Assembly (NCBI GenBank): GCA_003427395.1
Contig: BFEA01000540.1
Span: forward strand, 958,527-988,484
Length of the DNA stretch: 29,958 bases
Source: Chara braunii
Taxonomy: Eukaryota > Streptophyta > Charophyceae > Charales > Characeae
Direction of reading: 5' to 3'
Below the pieces are notes generated by a model. It did not search any database, was not told the DNA's origin, and saw only the letters and a list, made by a program, of their open reading frames with translations. Numbering within the stretch: the stretch's first letter is position 1; every line of letters starts with the position of its first letter. Positions 9,410 through 16,650 of the stretch are shown piece after piece. A program made the position numbers and the translations under genes.

Positions 9410-9643
9410 TGAGAAAACGAGAGAGCCTTTCCAAAAAGTTCCGAGGCTAGAGGAAACCAGTCCAAAATGGTTAGCGGCGCCAACCAAATCAAAAACAATA
9501 CGCCATGTTGCCGATTCAGGCAAAGCTTGATGCGCAGGGGGAGGCCGCCAGCCTACCAAAATGGCTGGCAATGCCAGCGGAGAAAAGAAAAATTGTATGC
9601 CTCCAACAGTTCGGGAAAGCTTGACACGTAGTGCAAATCTTTA

Positions 9644-9717
9644 TGACAGGAACTAGATTTGAATTGGTGACAAAAGGATTTTCAGTCCGATGCTCTAACC
9701 TACTGAGCTATCCCGAC
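9644..9717 (-). pseudogene. trnF-GAA: Plastid-type tRNA-Phe(GAA) pseudogene
   Basis: Read on the minus strand, this 74-nt segment begins GTCGGGATAGCTCAGT and has the plastid trnF anticodon loop CTGAAAA and T loop TTCAAAT. The D stem (GCTC/GAGC) is intact. The acceptor stem has one T-T mismatch, the anticodon stem two mismatches and the T stem two, so it would fold poorly. It sits just left of plastid ndhD sequence, consistent with transferred plastid DNA. A mitochondrial copy of plastid origin is possible. Confidence 0.7.
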
Positions 9718-9850
9718 TTTATTGAGCTAGCTTATCACAACGCTTCAATTATGTCAATGATTACTGGTATAAAATATTATAAAAATCTAAGAAACAAAAA
9801 CTTGCTCGAATATAAATATATTATAGTCAGTATATATATATATATACATA
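9718..9850. other. AT-rich spacer, possibly plastid-derived
   Basis: AT-rich with a (TA)n run near 9829-9845, lying between the trnF-like and ndhD-like segments; no gene recognised. Confidence 0.4.
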
Positions 9851-10015
9851 GCAGGTATTTTATTTAAAATGGGAGGATATGGATGGATACGTATCAATAT
9901 GACTTTGTTTCCTAATGCTCATGCTTTTCTACTCAAGCTTCTGTTTGTTTATCTCAAAAGAACTTAAATTGCAAAATTGTTAATTTTTCAATATCTCATA
10001 TGGGTTTTGTTTTAA
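9851..10015 (+). pseudogene. ndhD: ndhD fragment, left part (nuclear plastid DNA)
   Basis: NdhD is a proton-pumping subunit of the plastid NADH dehydrogenase-like complex. Codons from 9851 read AGILFKMGGYGWIRINM, then TLFPNAHAF, matching the NdhD segment around KMGAYGLIRINMELLPHAH. After that the reading frame shifts and about 14 expected residues (the PWLMIVGA region) are missing, an internal deletion near 9935. The next frame reads SQKNLNCKIV, then NFSISHMGFV, up to a TTAA at 10012-10015, where a transposon interrupts it. The expected residues continue at 10893. No upstream start is present; this is a decayed nuclear insertion, not an expressed gene. Confidence 0.85.
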
Positions 10016-10892
10016 ACCACTAGTACCTCTGCCAGTGTTGGGAAATTACGAGTTTTAGTGTGTTCCCGAAGAATTCGGGGGTGGGACGCAGAGTCGGCAA
10101 GTCTTATAAATCTTAGTTTCGTTTTGCCCGCGCGTGAAAGGAAAAGGGAAAAAAAAAGTTTTTTTTACTGAAGTGATGTCCGGCTAGGTAGTTTAGGAGG
10201 TAGTGCTCATAGTCTTCCTCTACAGAATGCATCTTACAGCAAAGATGGTCATATTATGAAACTCCTTGTTTTCTTGTTTTTCTTTCTCGTTTGTTTGTTA
10301 TGAGGACATTGCCAATGCGGCACGTTGGAATCTGTAATCTTCTTTAGTTGTGTTTCCTCAGAGGATTGTAACCTTGATCACACTAACACTTGGCGGAATG
10401 CATCTCGCCATTTTCACGAGCGAACTCGTGTTTCCGTTTTTGTTTTCTTGTTTTCTGTTTCTGGAATATGACAATCTGAGTCCGTGATCTGCTCGAGTTG
10501 TGTTTCCTCAGAGGATTGTAACCCTGATCACATTGGCACTTAGAGAAATGTATCCATCAATTTTCACGGTCGAGTTCGTATTTTTGATTTGTTTTTATTG
10601 TATTGTGTTTTTGGAATCAAGCAACCTGGCCACGGGGCTGCGATGTCCTCACTGAGGGCACACTCACTCTACCACTACCGCTTCCAATAATCTATACAAC
10701 TGCAATCACGGTCAGAACTTTGTTTCCTTTTTCATGTTTTCTTGTTTTGTGAATTTTACGGTCGCAACTTTTTTCTTTTTCCCCTTCCCGTGAGAGTACC
10801 ATGAAGAAAATGGAGTGGGACCCAGGCTCGACAGAACTCGGAGCGCGGTGAAATCAAGGGCCGACTGAAACTGGCTCGGAGGTATTAGTGGA
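10016..10892. mobile_element. TTAA-flanked DNA transposon (MITE) inside ndhD
   Basis: The left end is ACCACTAGTACCTCTGCC after TTAA (10012-10015). The right end is GGCTCGGAGGTATTAGTGGA before TTAA (10893-10896), the imperfect inverted complement of the left end. Removing the element plus one TTAA makes the two ndhD pieces continuous in frame with no residue lost, which defines the insertion exactly. It is 877 bp with no transposase, so it is non-autonomous. It carries an internal 150-bp tandem repeat. TTAA duplication is the hallmark of the piggyBac superfamily, but because TTAA is palindromic a 2-3-bp duplication (TA, TAA) cannot be excluded. Related ends occur at 9139, 13482, 23870, 24636 and 28088. 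Confidence 0.8.
10346..10612. repeat. 150-bp tandem repeat within the transposon
   Basis: AGTTGTGTTTCCTCAGAGGA at 10346 recurs at 10496, exactly 150 bp later, and most of the unit is recognisable in both copies (GATCACA..., then TTTTCACG..GA.TTCGT, then a T-rich end). A poorer partial unit may precede at about 10227. Confidence 0.8.
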
Positions 10893-11036
10893 TTAATTGG
10901 AATTTTGTCATTTACAAATATAGGATTACGTGGTGCAATTTGTCAGATGAATTCTCATGGCTTAATTGGGGCTATCTTTGTTTTTTTAGCATGTACTACT
11001 TATGACCACGTTCGAGCAGTTTGCGTAAGTGAAAAA
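10893..11036 (+). pseudogene. ndhD: ndhD fragment, right part (nuclear plastid DNA)
   Basis: Continues the piece interrupted at 10015. The frame reads [17 protein letters not shown], then [19 protein letters not shown], matching the conserved NdhD stretch around [25 protein letters not shown]. It stops being NdhD-like near 11030, where plastid 23S rRNA begins with no spacer. In plastid genomes ndhD and rrn23 are not adjacent, so the two fragments were joined during or after transfer to the nucleus. Confidence 0.85.
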
Positions 11037-11246
11037 AGTACGTGAGTTGGGTTCAGAACGTCGTGAGACAGTTTGGTCCATATTCGGTGTGGACGTGAGA
11101 GCATTGAGAGGACCCTTCCCTAGTATGAGAGGATTGGGAAGAACGCATTGAGAGGACCCTTCCCTAGTACGAGAGGATTGGGAAGAACGTGTTGTTGATG
11201 TGCCAATTATTGTGCCAACGGTAAACGCTGGGTAGTCAAGTGCGGT
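11037..11246 (+). pseudogene. rrn23: Plastid-type 23S rRNA 3' fragment
   Basis: From AGTACGTGAGTTGGGTTCAG through CGTCGTGAGACAGTTTGGTCC, the sarcin-ricin region and ACGGTAAACGCTGGGTAG to CAAGTGCGG, this follows domain VI of bacterial/plastid large-subunit rRNA. It ends abruptly where GTGGATAACTGCTGAAAGC would be expected. It carries a 44-bp internal tandem duplication, so it cannot be a functional rRNA. Confidence 0.88.
11101..11188 (+). repeat. 44-bp tandem duplication of the sarcin-ricin loop
   Basis: 11101-11144 and 11145-11188 are identical except for one base: the first copy has TAGTATGAGAGGA, the second the canonical TAGTACGAGAGGA. The C-to-T change falls in the nearly invariant loop. 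Confidence 0.92.
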
Positions 11247-11508
11247 TTCTTAAAAATCGAGTTAAAAATTTCAAGAAAAAGACTTTCACACTGTAAAATT
11301 TCTGCAAATTGAGCAATTGATCTATCTAATTTTGGATTTAAAAAACAATGTTAAATAAGGGATTAAATGATAATGTATGTGGTTACGATAAATCCTTATA
11401 GTTAAGTTAGTAGAATCCAAGTAAAATGGAATTTGGATTTGTTGAAAAAACTTACTTAATTCACCACAATTAGTACATAAAAGGAGACGAACAAGGTGAA
11501 TTGTTTTT
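11247..11508. other. AT-rich sequence of unknown origin
   Basis: Follows the 23S fragment directly and is AT-rich enough to be more organelle DNA, but no gene in it was recognised. Confidence 0.4.
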
Positions 11509-11525
11509 TAATATATATATATTCA

Positions 11526-11567
11526 GCCTCCTGATGAGTCGGTGAAACTCCGACGAAACAATTTGTC
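11526..11567 (+). ncRNA. Hammerhead ribozyme core (minimal type I-like)
   Basis: All three conserved core parts are present in order: CTGATGA (11531-11537); stem II GTCGG/CCGAC (11538-11542 with 11550-11554) closed by a 7-nt loop; and GAAA (11555-11558). A short stem III ACA/TGT (11558-11560 with 11564-11566, loop ATT) leads to the cleavage triplet GTC, so cleavage is predicted after 11567. Such tiny stem III hammerheads are known from Penelope-like and other retroelements. Stem I is not evident: the bases before CTGATGA do not pair with those after 11567. Alternatively, 11495-11504 can pair with 11558-11567 as a 10-bp stem III with GU pairs, giving a type III arrangement with a stem I disrupted by a (TA)n run. 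Confidence 0.6.
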
Positions 11568-11924
11568 ACAACCCCTCGTTTGTTGTCCTCTTCTCCCTCT
11601 CTGCCTACGGTTTACCGGGCAGTTCTATTTGACGATATATATAGACTAGGTTGTTTTTTCCGGACGTCCGGGACCCCCCTGACCCTACCACCAAAATTTT
11701 GGCTCATTTGAGCCAGTAGAAAAAAAGATAAAAATCTTCAAAGTTTCTACTCCCCACCTATACCCCTCCTATCCCCACCAAAACCCTCGTACCCCCCCCC
11801 TCCCACCCCAAATAGCACCCTATCACCAAATGCTCAGAAAATTCTGAATTTTTTTATGGGGGATCTCTATGGCATGCGCAACACTTTCATTTTTTTTTAT
11901 TTTTATTTTTTAATGTCAAAAAGT

Positions 11925-11948
11925 GGTTGTCCGGGATCCCGGACAACC
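11925..11948. repeat. Perfect 24-bp palindrome
   Basis: GGTTGTCCGGGA and its exact complement TCCCGGACAACC meet without a spacer. A smaller palindrome, CCGGACGTCCGG, lies at 11660-11671 in the same element. Confidence 0.9.
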
Positions 11949-11968
11949 CCCCTACCGGACGGTTGAGG

Positions 11969-11994
11969 GAGACGTCCGGCCGAGACGTCCGGCC
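11969..11994. repeat. 13-bp tandem duplication GAGACGTCCGGCC
   Basis: Two exact, adjacent copies (11969-11981 and 11982-11994). Confidence 0.9.
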
Positions 11995-12238
11995 ATCGGA
12001 CGACTGGTAACCTAGTATATATATATTTAGAGGCTCGATGATATTGGTGCCCAGCCAAACTTTTTGCTCTTCTTGAATTCATGAAGGTCTGGGCAGGGTC
12101 GGTAGAGGCTGGGTAGAGCCTCGACAGAGCTACGAAGGTCGTTCGTTTTAAAAACGAGAAGCAACGACCAATGACCACAATATCATGATTTCTCACAATG
12201 AAAAAAAGAGAAGAAAAAGAAAAAAAGAAAAGAAACAG

Positions 12239-12397
12239 AACGTTTGTCCTTTGTTCGAGTGGCGAGGAGTGAGGGTACTGCCAGGGTTGGCTCATACAAA
12301 AAAGAAAACATCCGAGAGATGTTTGTCCTTCATTCGTGTGGCGAGGAGTGAGGGTACTACCAGTGTTGGCTCGTACAAAACAGAAAACATATGAGAC
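12239..12397 (+). repeat. 79-bp tandem duplication
   Basis: GTTTGTCC starts at 12242 and 12321; the units share GTGGCGAGGAGTGAGGGTAC and GTTGGCTCRTACAAAA and differ at scattered positions. Unknown identity. It lies directly upstream of the two U6-like copies. Confidence 0.85.
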
Positions 12398-12515
12398 AAG
12401 GCGGGGTGGGAACTGTCCCGAAAACGGCGTGTTTGATGGGCTCCAAGTCCTAAAACGAGGAGGTCGGGCAGCTGCACTGCCTCTAGTTGTTCAAAGTGGG
12501 AATGCATCTTGTGCC

Positions 12516-12574
12516 GTAACTTGGAACAATACAAAGGCCCAAGGCAAGGATGACACATAAATCGAGATATGGTC
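12516..12574 (+). pseudogene. U6: U6 snRNA pseudogene, deleted copy
   Basis: Reads TAACTTGGAACAATACAAAG then GGCCCAAGGCAAGGATGACACA and ATCGAGATATGGTC. Compared with U6 it lacks most of the segment between the ACAGAGA box and GGCCC, including AGCATGG. An A-rich stretch follows at 12577. Its upstream flank resembles that of the copy at 12677, so the two are tandem relatives. Confidence 0.7.
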
Positions 12575-12676
12575 AGCAAAAGAAAAAGATAAATGAGGAG
12601 GGTACAATACTCGGTTTGTTTTTTTTGGACGTAGTGGGCAGCTACGCACTGTGCACATGAGAATGAACTTTGCTGC

Positions 12677-12767
12677 ATAACTCGGAACGATACAGAGAAG
12701 ATTAGCATGGCCCTGCACACGGATGACACGCATGAATAGAGATATGGTCCCGCGAAAAAAAAAAAAA
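12677..12767 (+). pseudogene. U6: U6 snRNA retro-pseudogene with poly-A
   Basis: Contains GGAACGATACAGAGAAGATT and AGCATGGCCCTGCACACGGA followed by TGACACGC, the U6 catalytic core with ACAGAGA box and AGC triad. The 5' end lacks the GTCCCTTCGGGGACATCCG stem of plant U6 and the 3' end carries A13 instead of a T-run terminator. A poly-A end suggests reverse transcription by a LINE-type machinery. No plant U6 promoter (USE, TATA box) was found upstream. Confidence 0.8.
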
Positions 12768-13117
12768 GGAAAAGAAAGACAGCGACAGCTCATAACTTTT
12801 GTCGTTTGTAATGTGGCGGACAGTCAGCAAGGTCCCCCATCCTACGAGATGTGCCTGGGGTGCGGCTCCATTGCTCACCGCATGCACAAGAGACAAAAAT
12901 CATGGTTGTGTATAGTTCCACTATTCTAGTGAAAGATCCATTCCTCTTTCCTCTTGAATTTTTTTTTCCTTATTGATTTCTTGAAAGAAAAAAAAAATCC
13001 GTGTTGGGCGGTCGCGACCGAGGAAAGGGCTGCCAATGACATTGGTGGCAGGCCCGAGGGTTTTGGCAGCCCCCCCAAAAAGAGGTTTGGGAAGGTGGCT
13101 TGTAGGGTAGTGGTGGT
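12768..13117. other. No gene; GC-rich imperfect hairpin
   Basis: GGGCTGCCAATG at 13027 is partly complementary to CATTGGTGGCAGGCCC ending at 13054. The right edge (ending GTAGTGGTGGT before TTAA at 13118) resembles a right end of the TTAA family. Confidence 0.4.
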
Positions 13118-13121
13118 TTAA

Positions 13122-13477
13122 CAACCTTAGTTACATAATGACTACATGGTTTTTTTTTTTTTTTTTTACTACATGTTTTTTTATGGAGCGAGAGCTTATG
13201 ACGCTTATCAATGAATCTTTGAAGGGATTTGATGTCTTGTTTTCGTGTCAACGCTTGTAAGTAGTGTACACTAAGTGGTCTTGGGGAGTAAATGCTACAT
13301 TGCCTATCTCAAACCAAGTGAAGTGCATAAAACAACAGTACATGCAAGCCATTGGCCGTGGACCCCTTTCGAAGACCACCCGCCGCTGTTGTATTTTATC
13401 AAACTTGCGTGATCCTCCAAAATTTTAGGAGAGGCTCAATGGGATTCTCAACTTGGTTGGGGCTATGTACTTATGGT
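13122..13477. mobile_element. Possible TTAA-flanked element, 356 bp
   Basis: TTAA at 13118-13121 and again at 13478-13481. The inner left end CAACCTTAGTTACATA and the complement of the inner right end ACCATAAGTACATAGCC are similar to each other and weakly to ACCACTAGTACC. No coding frame. Weaker than the elements at 10016 and 23870. Confidence 0.4.
13141..13175 (-). repeat. Poly-T tract flanked by 8-bp direct repeats
   Basis: ACTACATG at 13141-13148 and 13168-13175 enclose one G and 18 T, the same architecture (repeat, G, T run, repeat) as at 9343-9409. Confidence 0.6.
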
Positions 13478-13481
13478 TTAA

Positions 13482-13501
13482 ACCATCAGTATTTCTGAGC
13501 C
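13482..13501 (+). mobile_element. TTAA-element end, no partner found
   Basis: ACCATCAGTATTTCTGAGCC after TTAA differs from the family terminus ACCACTAGTACCTCCGAGCC at five positions. It sits back to back with the right end of the 13122-13477 candidate around one shared TTAA. Confidence 0.55.
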
Positions 13502-13612
13502 TTTTTTTTATGAGTTAGGAAACACCATGTGCGCCCAAAGAAAACGAAATTGCACGGGTCTCCTTTTAGTTGGCCACACCAACCATTTTGCTTCGCACAT
13601 ATGTGTCGGCCG

Positions 13613-14075
13613 CATGCATGTCGTTGTCAAGCGCATCGGCCACGCGCCGCGCAGGACGGGATCCTCCCGGCCGCGCCACGCAGGAGTTGGTTTATTCCTC
13701 GTCGTGATGAACATGGAGTTTCCGCAAGCCGCTTCAGTCGAGTGCGCCAGCCATTCCTCTCGTGAACCCCTACGAGAGGATAGGGTCAACGCGAGGTACA
13801 ATTTACCTCCACCTTACGGGAGTTGTCACCTTTCTTCGGTGGGCGTATCCCCGTCGAGCTACCAGTCCACAGTACGAAAGCTAATCAGTTGCAATCGCAA
13901 AGGTAGACCAGCCGAGGGCGTTTCTTGTTCGCTGTAGCATAAAGGGCATGCGCGGTCTCACGCCGCTATCAAACCCGCACGCGAACCGCCGCACGGGGGG
14001 GGCTGAAATCCCAAGTGCGACTCGTCGTCGGTCGACTAGGACGCATCCCAGGCACCACGCGTACACCACGCTAGG
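13613..14075. repeat. Dispersed repeat family L, copy 1
   Basis: Diverged but colinear with 29490-29925: shared landmarks are GAGTGCGCCAGCC, GGGAGTTGTCACC, GTGGGCGTATCCCCG, GAGGGCGTTT.CTTGTTCGCTGTAGCATA and GTCGACTAGGACGCA. A perfect 8-bp stem (13756-13763 with 13772-13779) is half conserved in copy 2. Copy 2 lies downstream of gypsy integrase remains, so a long terminal repeat or untranslated gypsy sequence is a reasonable guess, unproven. Confidence 0.75.
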
Positions 14076-14627
14076 AACATAAAATTAAACCACACACACA
14101 CACACACATGAAACGACACACCACAACACAAACACATATGAACGACACAATACAAACAACATAACAACACTTTTAGTCTCTTTTGTAACCATCCCACAAC
14201 CTCCCGATGCGGAAATCGAATAGGCGACGCGTGCGAGACTGCAGTATAAAACCGCGTGGAAGCAAGGCTAACTCATATCGACTCGCAATGCAAGCATACT
14301 CAAGCAGTCGTAGTGATGGTGTACTATGTAGTAGTGTCCATAATCATGCGGTCTCTTGTAGGCTCGAGGGTCGTATTTGGCACTCAAGGGTTGGCTGACA
14401 TGGGCTTTGAGGGGTTAATCTCTCGACGATAGACAACCGCCAAATGCGGTTAAGAACCACACCCTCTTCTGCATCCTGCAGAAAGTGGGTGGTACACAGG
14501 TTCATACATGTGGTGACAATCGTCTCTTATTGCCCTGGAGGCCAGCTCCATCATCCAGGGCCTGGAGAGAAATCAATGGGTTTAACTTTGACGGTTGTCA
14601 CGGACGACAACGTCCAACTATAAGAGA
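14076..14627. other. No gene; short (CA)n tract
   Basis: A (CA)n run at about 14091-14108 and A/C-rich sequence to 14170. Nothing recognised after that. Confidence 0.5.
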
Positions 14628-14807
14628 GAATCTCCCTCTCCTCTCAAACGCATACTCTTTTCAAACCTTGTGTATGGTCACAATAGGTCGCATGAACACC
14701 CAACGCGTATGTATGTAGAATCTCCCTCTCCTCTGAAACGCATATTCTTTATAAACCTTGTGTACGGTCATAATAGGTCGCATGAACACCCAACGCGTAT
14801 ATATGTA
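14628..14807. repeat. 90-bp tandem duplication
   Basis: GAATCTCCCTCTCCTCT starts at 14628 and 14718; both units run through GGTCGCATGAACACCCAACG with few differences. Confidence 0.92.
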
Positions 14808-14866
14808 CATATATATAAAGGGTCATAAATATGTGACAATCACTTCTCACAATCACAGTGGGACTC

Positions 14867-14871
<5 letters not shown>

Positions 14872-14925
<54 letters not shown>
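14872..14925. repeat. (AT)n microsatellite
   Basis: About 27 AT units; could extrude as a cruciform. Confidence 0.95.
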
Positions 14926-14928
<3 letters not shown>

Positions 14929-15545
14929 AGTGCAGATTATCAAATCCAAAATCCGAATAACCAAACATGTCTGCAATCACATCAAAGAGTAAACCAAAAG
15001 TCCATGTACTATACGGGGTCAACTTCAATCATTCTCTGCACTCACAGCCCTTGCTTTAGCCATACAGGTCTCACTCTTTATGCAACCCTCAAAATAAAGT
15101 ACTCAGCATCTTTGTTAAATGATCATTCAATAAAGTCTGAGGAAAAACACAATAAAACTATTCAAACCTCAGGGCTAAAGTTTTTAGGTTGAGTGGCAAG
15201 AGTGGATTGGAGTTAAGTCGTAAACTGACGAATCGACAACCGACCTGTTATCAGTGTAACAGAAGATGATCCTTGTGGATTAAAATGAATCTAGTCAAAA
15301 TCTTGAATGAAATGGTGAAGAAGATCTATAACACAAATCAGGTCAATCCCCAAGTTAAATCTTTAAGCCATAAAGAATAATTTTCATATCACGATCTCAC
15401 TAAAAAATCATCCTAATCAACTAAGCCTAAATCTACCCCTAAGCAAGTACCCAAAGAAAGGTAGATCCTGGTAAAATCTGCCCTATGCGGAGTGGATCGC
15501 CATAATTGTCACCTGTCAAAATATAATCTATCTCCTCTAAACTAA
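14926..15545. other. No feature recognised
   Basis: A/C-rich DNA without long frames. Probably the left part of the same decayed repeat territory as 15.5-16.7 kb, but no specific unit was recognised. Confidence 0.4.
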
Positions 15546-15840
15546 GAAAATTTCGGCAGCGCTTCCCGTAGGAAAACTGTCTTCTTAGAGTTTAAACTAG
15601 CCCAAATATGAAAACCGAAATACTTTTCAACTTCCTAAAGTCAAATTTTGTCTAACTCCCTGAATTAGTAAAAATTTGGGCAGCACTCCCTTTAGAAAAT
15701 GAGACTTTTCCAGATTTTTACTAAGCCATATATAAAATTTAGACAAGTTGAACTTTGACTAACTCCTTGGTTTTGCAGAAATTTCGGTTGCGCTTCCCGT
15801 AGAAAAAGTAGCTTACCAAAATTTATACATAGCCAGTATA
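15546..15840. repeat. Degenerate tandem repeat, three units of about 115 bp
   Basis: AAATTTCGGCAGCGCTTCCC near 15549 recurs as AAATTTGGGCAGCACTCCCT near 15670 and AAATTTCGGTTGCGCTTCCC near 15779. Between them each unit has a TTTA..CTA.GCC block and a GTCTAACTCC/GACTAACTCC block. Confidence 0.8.
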
Positions 15841-16128
15841 ACAAATGATCCCAGAAAGAGCGAAAATTAACCTAAGTAAAATAAAGTTAGCTTAGAAAAT
15901 GCAGGAATTGAAGTAACTCCTATCGCTCTAGCACATGACGAGCAACTAAAGCAACTACCTGTCAAACTGAAACTCAGACAAAGTAATAATCTCACTCAGC
16001 CACATGCAAGACCAAACCACAAGGGTAAGTATTTTCACTAGCCCAAAGTGAACCTTGTCAAACAATAGTTCATAGTCTTTCAATGGTTTGTCCCTTATAC
16101 CCAGCTTACATAAGGCATAAAGCTAGAT

Positions 16129-16650
16129 CACCCAAACTTATGGAACATGTCTAGCTCAGCCACTGAGTATACACAAACAAATGACACAACAATTTTTTTC
16201 TTCCTTAAGTACCCGAACTTATGGGACAGTGTCTGATTAGCCTGTTCATAGGTAAAGTAAAAAAAAAATATAGCCAAGTTATAACCTTTTGGTTCCAGCA
16301 TGTGCATGGCATTGGACCAAGACCACTCAAACTTATGGAACATGTCTGGTCCTCCGCCTGATTTATTCTCTTAATGGTGAAGAAGGATGAGGTTTTGCAC
16401 CCAAACTTATGGAATATGTTGAGACCTTCTCGTTCAAAACCAAAAGAAACTGAGAAAACCCAAAATAAGCAAGGCAACCAAGTCACCCAAACTTATGGGA
16501 CAGTGCTTGGTCTCCAAAAAGTCAACCACAGACAACCCTCGCAAGTCAGAGTAACTACACCACCCAAACTTATGGAACATATCTAGTTCTCCAAGCAACT
16601 CAAAAATAAACATAGCACTGGGCCTTCCCAAACTTATGGAGATTTGCCCA
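16129..16650. repeat. Array of seven CACCCAAACTTATGGAACAT motifs
   Basis: The motif starts at about 16129, 16210, 16322, 16398, 16484, 16561 and 16624, spaced 63-112 bp. Variants alternate GGAACATGTCTRG with GGGACAGTGYYTG. The spacers share little, apart from frequent CAAA/GTCAA words, so only the core is conserved. No gene is recognisable in the array. Confidence 0.85.

Larger units (their letters stand above)
11646..12015. mobile_element. Inverted-repeat element in (TA)n context
   Basis: The left end, ATATATAGACTAGGTTG followed by a T run and CCGGACGTCCGG, mirrors the right end, which contains GACGTCCGGCC twice and then GGTAACCTAGTATATATAT. The pairing is imperfect apart from CTAGGTT and the CCGGACG motifs. 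TA-rich flanks would fit insertion at TA. No coding frame. It could instead be two unrelated inverted motifs. Confidence 0.4.

Noticed and set aside
9644-9717. Functional tRNA-Phe gene
   Set aside because: Mismatches in the acceptor, anticodon and T stems, and its setting among other plastid fragments.
12677-12767. Functional U6 snRNA gene
   Set aside because: The 5' stem is missing, no USE or TATA element was seen upstream, and a poly-A run replaces the T terminator.
16129-16650. CRISPR-like array (repeats with unlike spacers)
   Set aside because: The repeats are degenerate, spacing is irregular (63-112 bp), the context is eukaryotic, and no cas genes are present.
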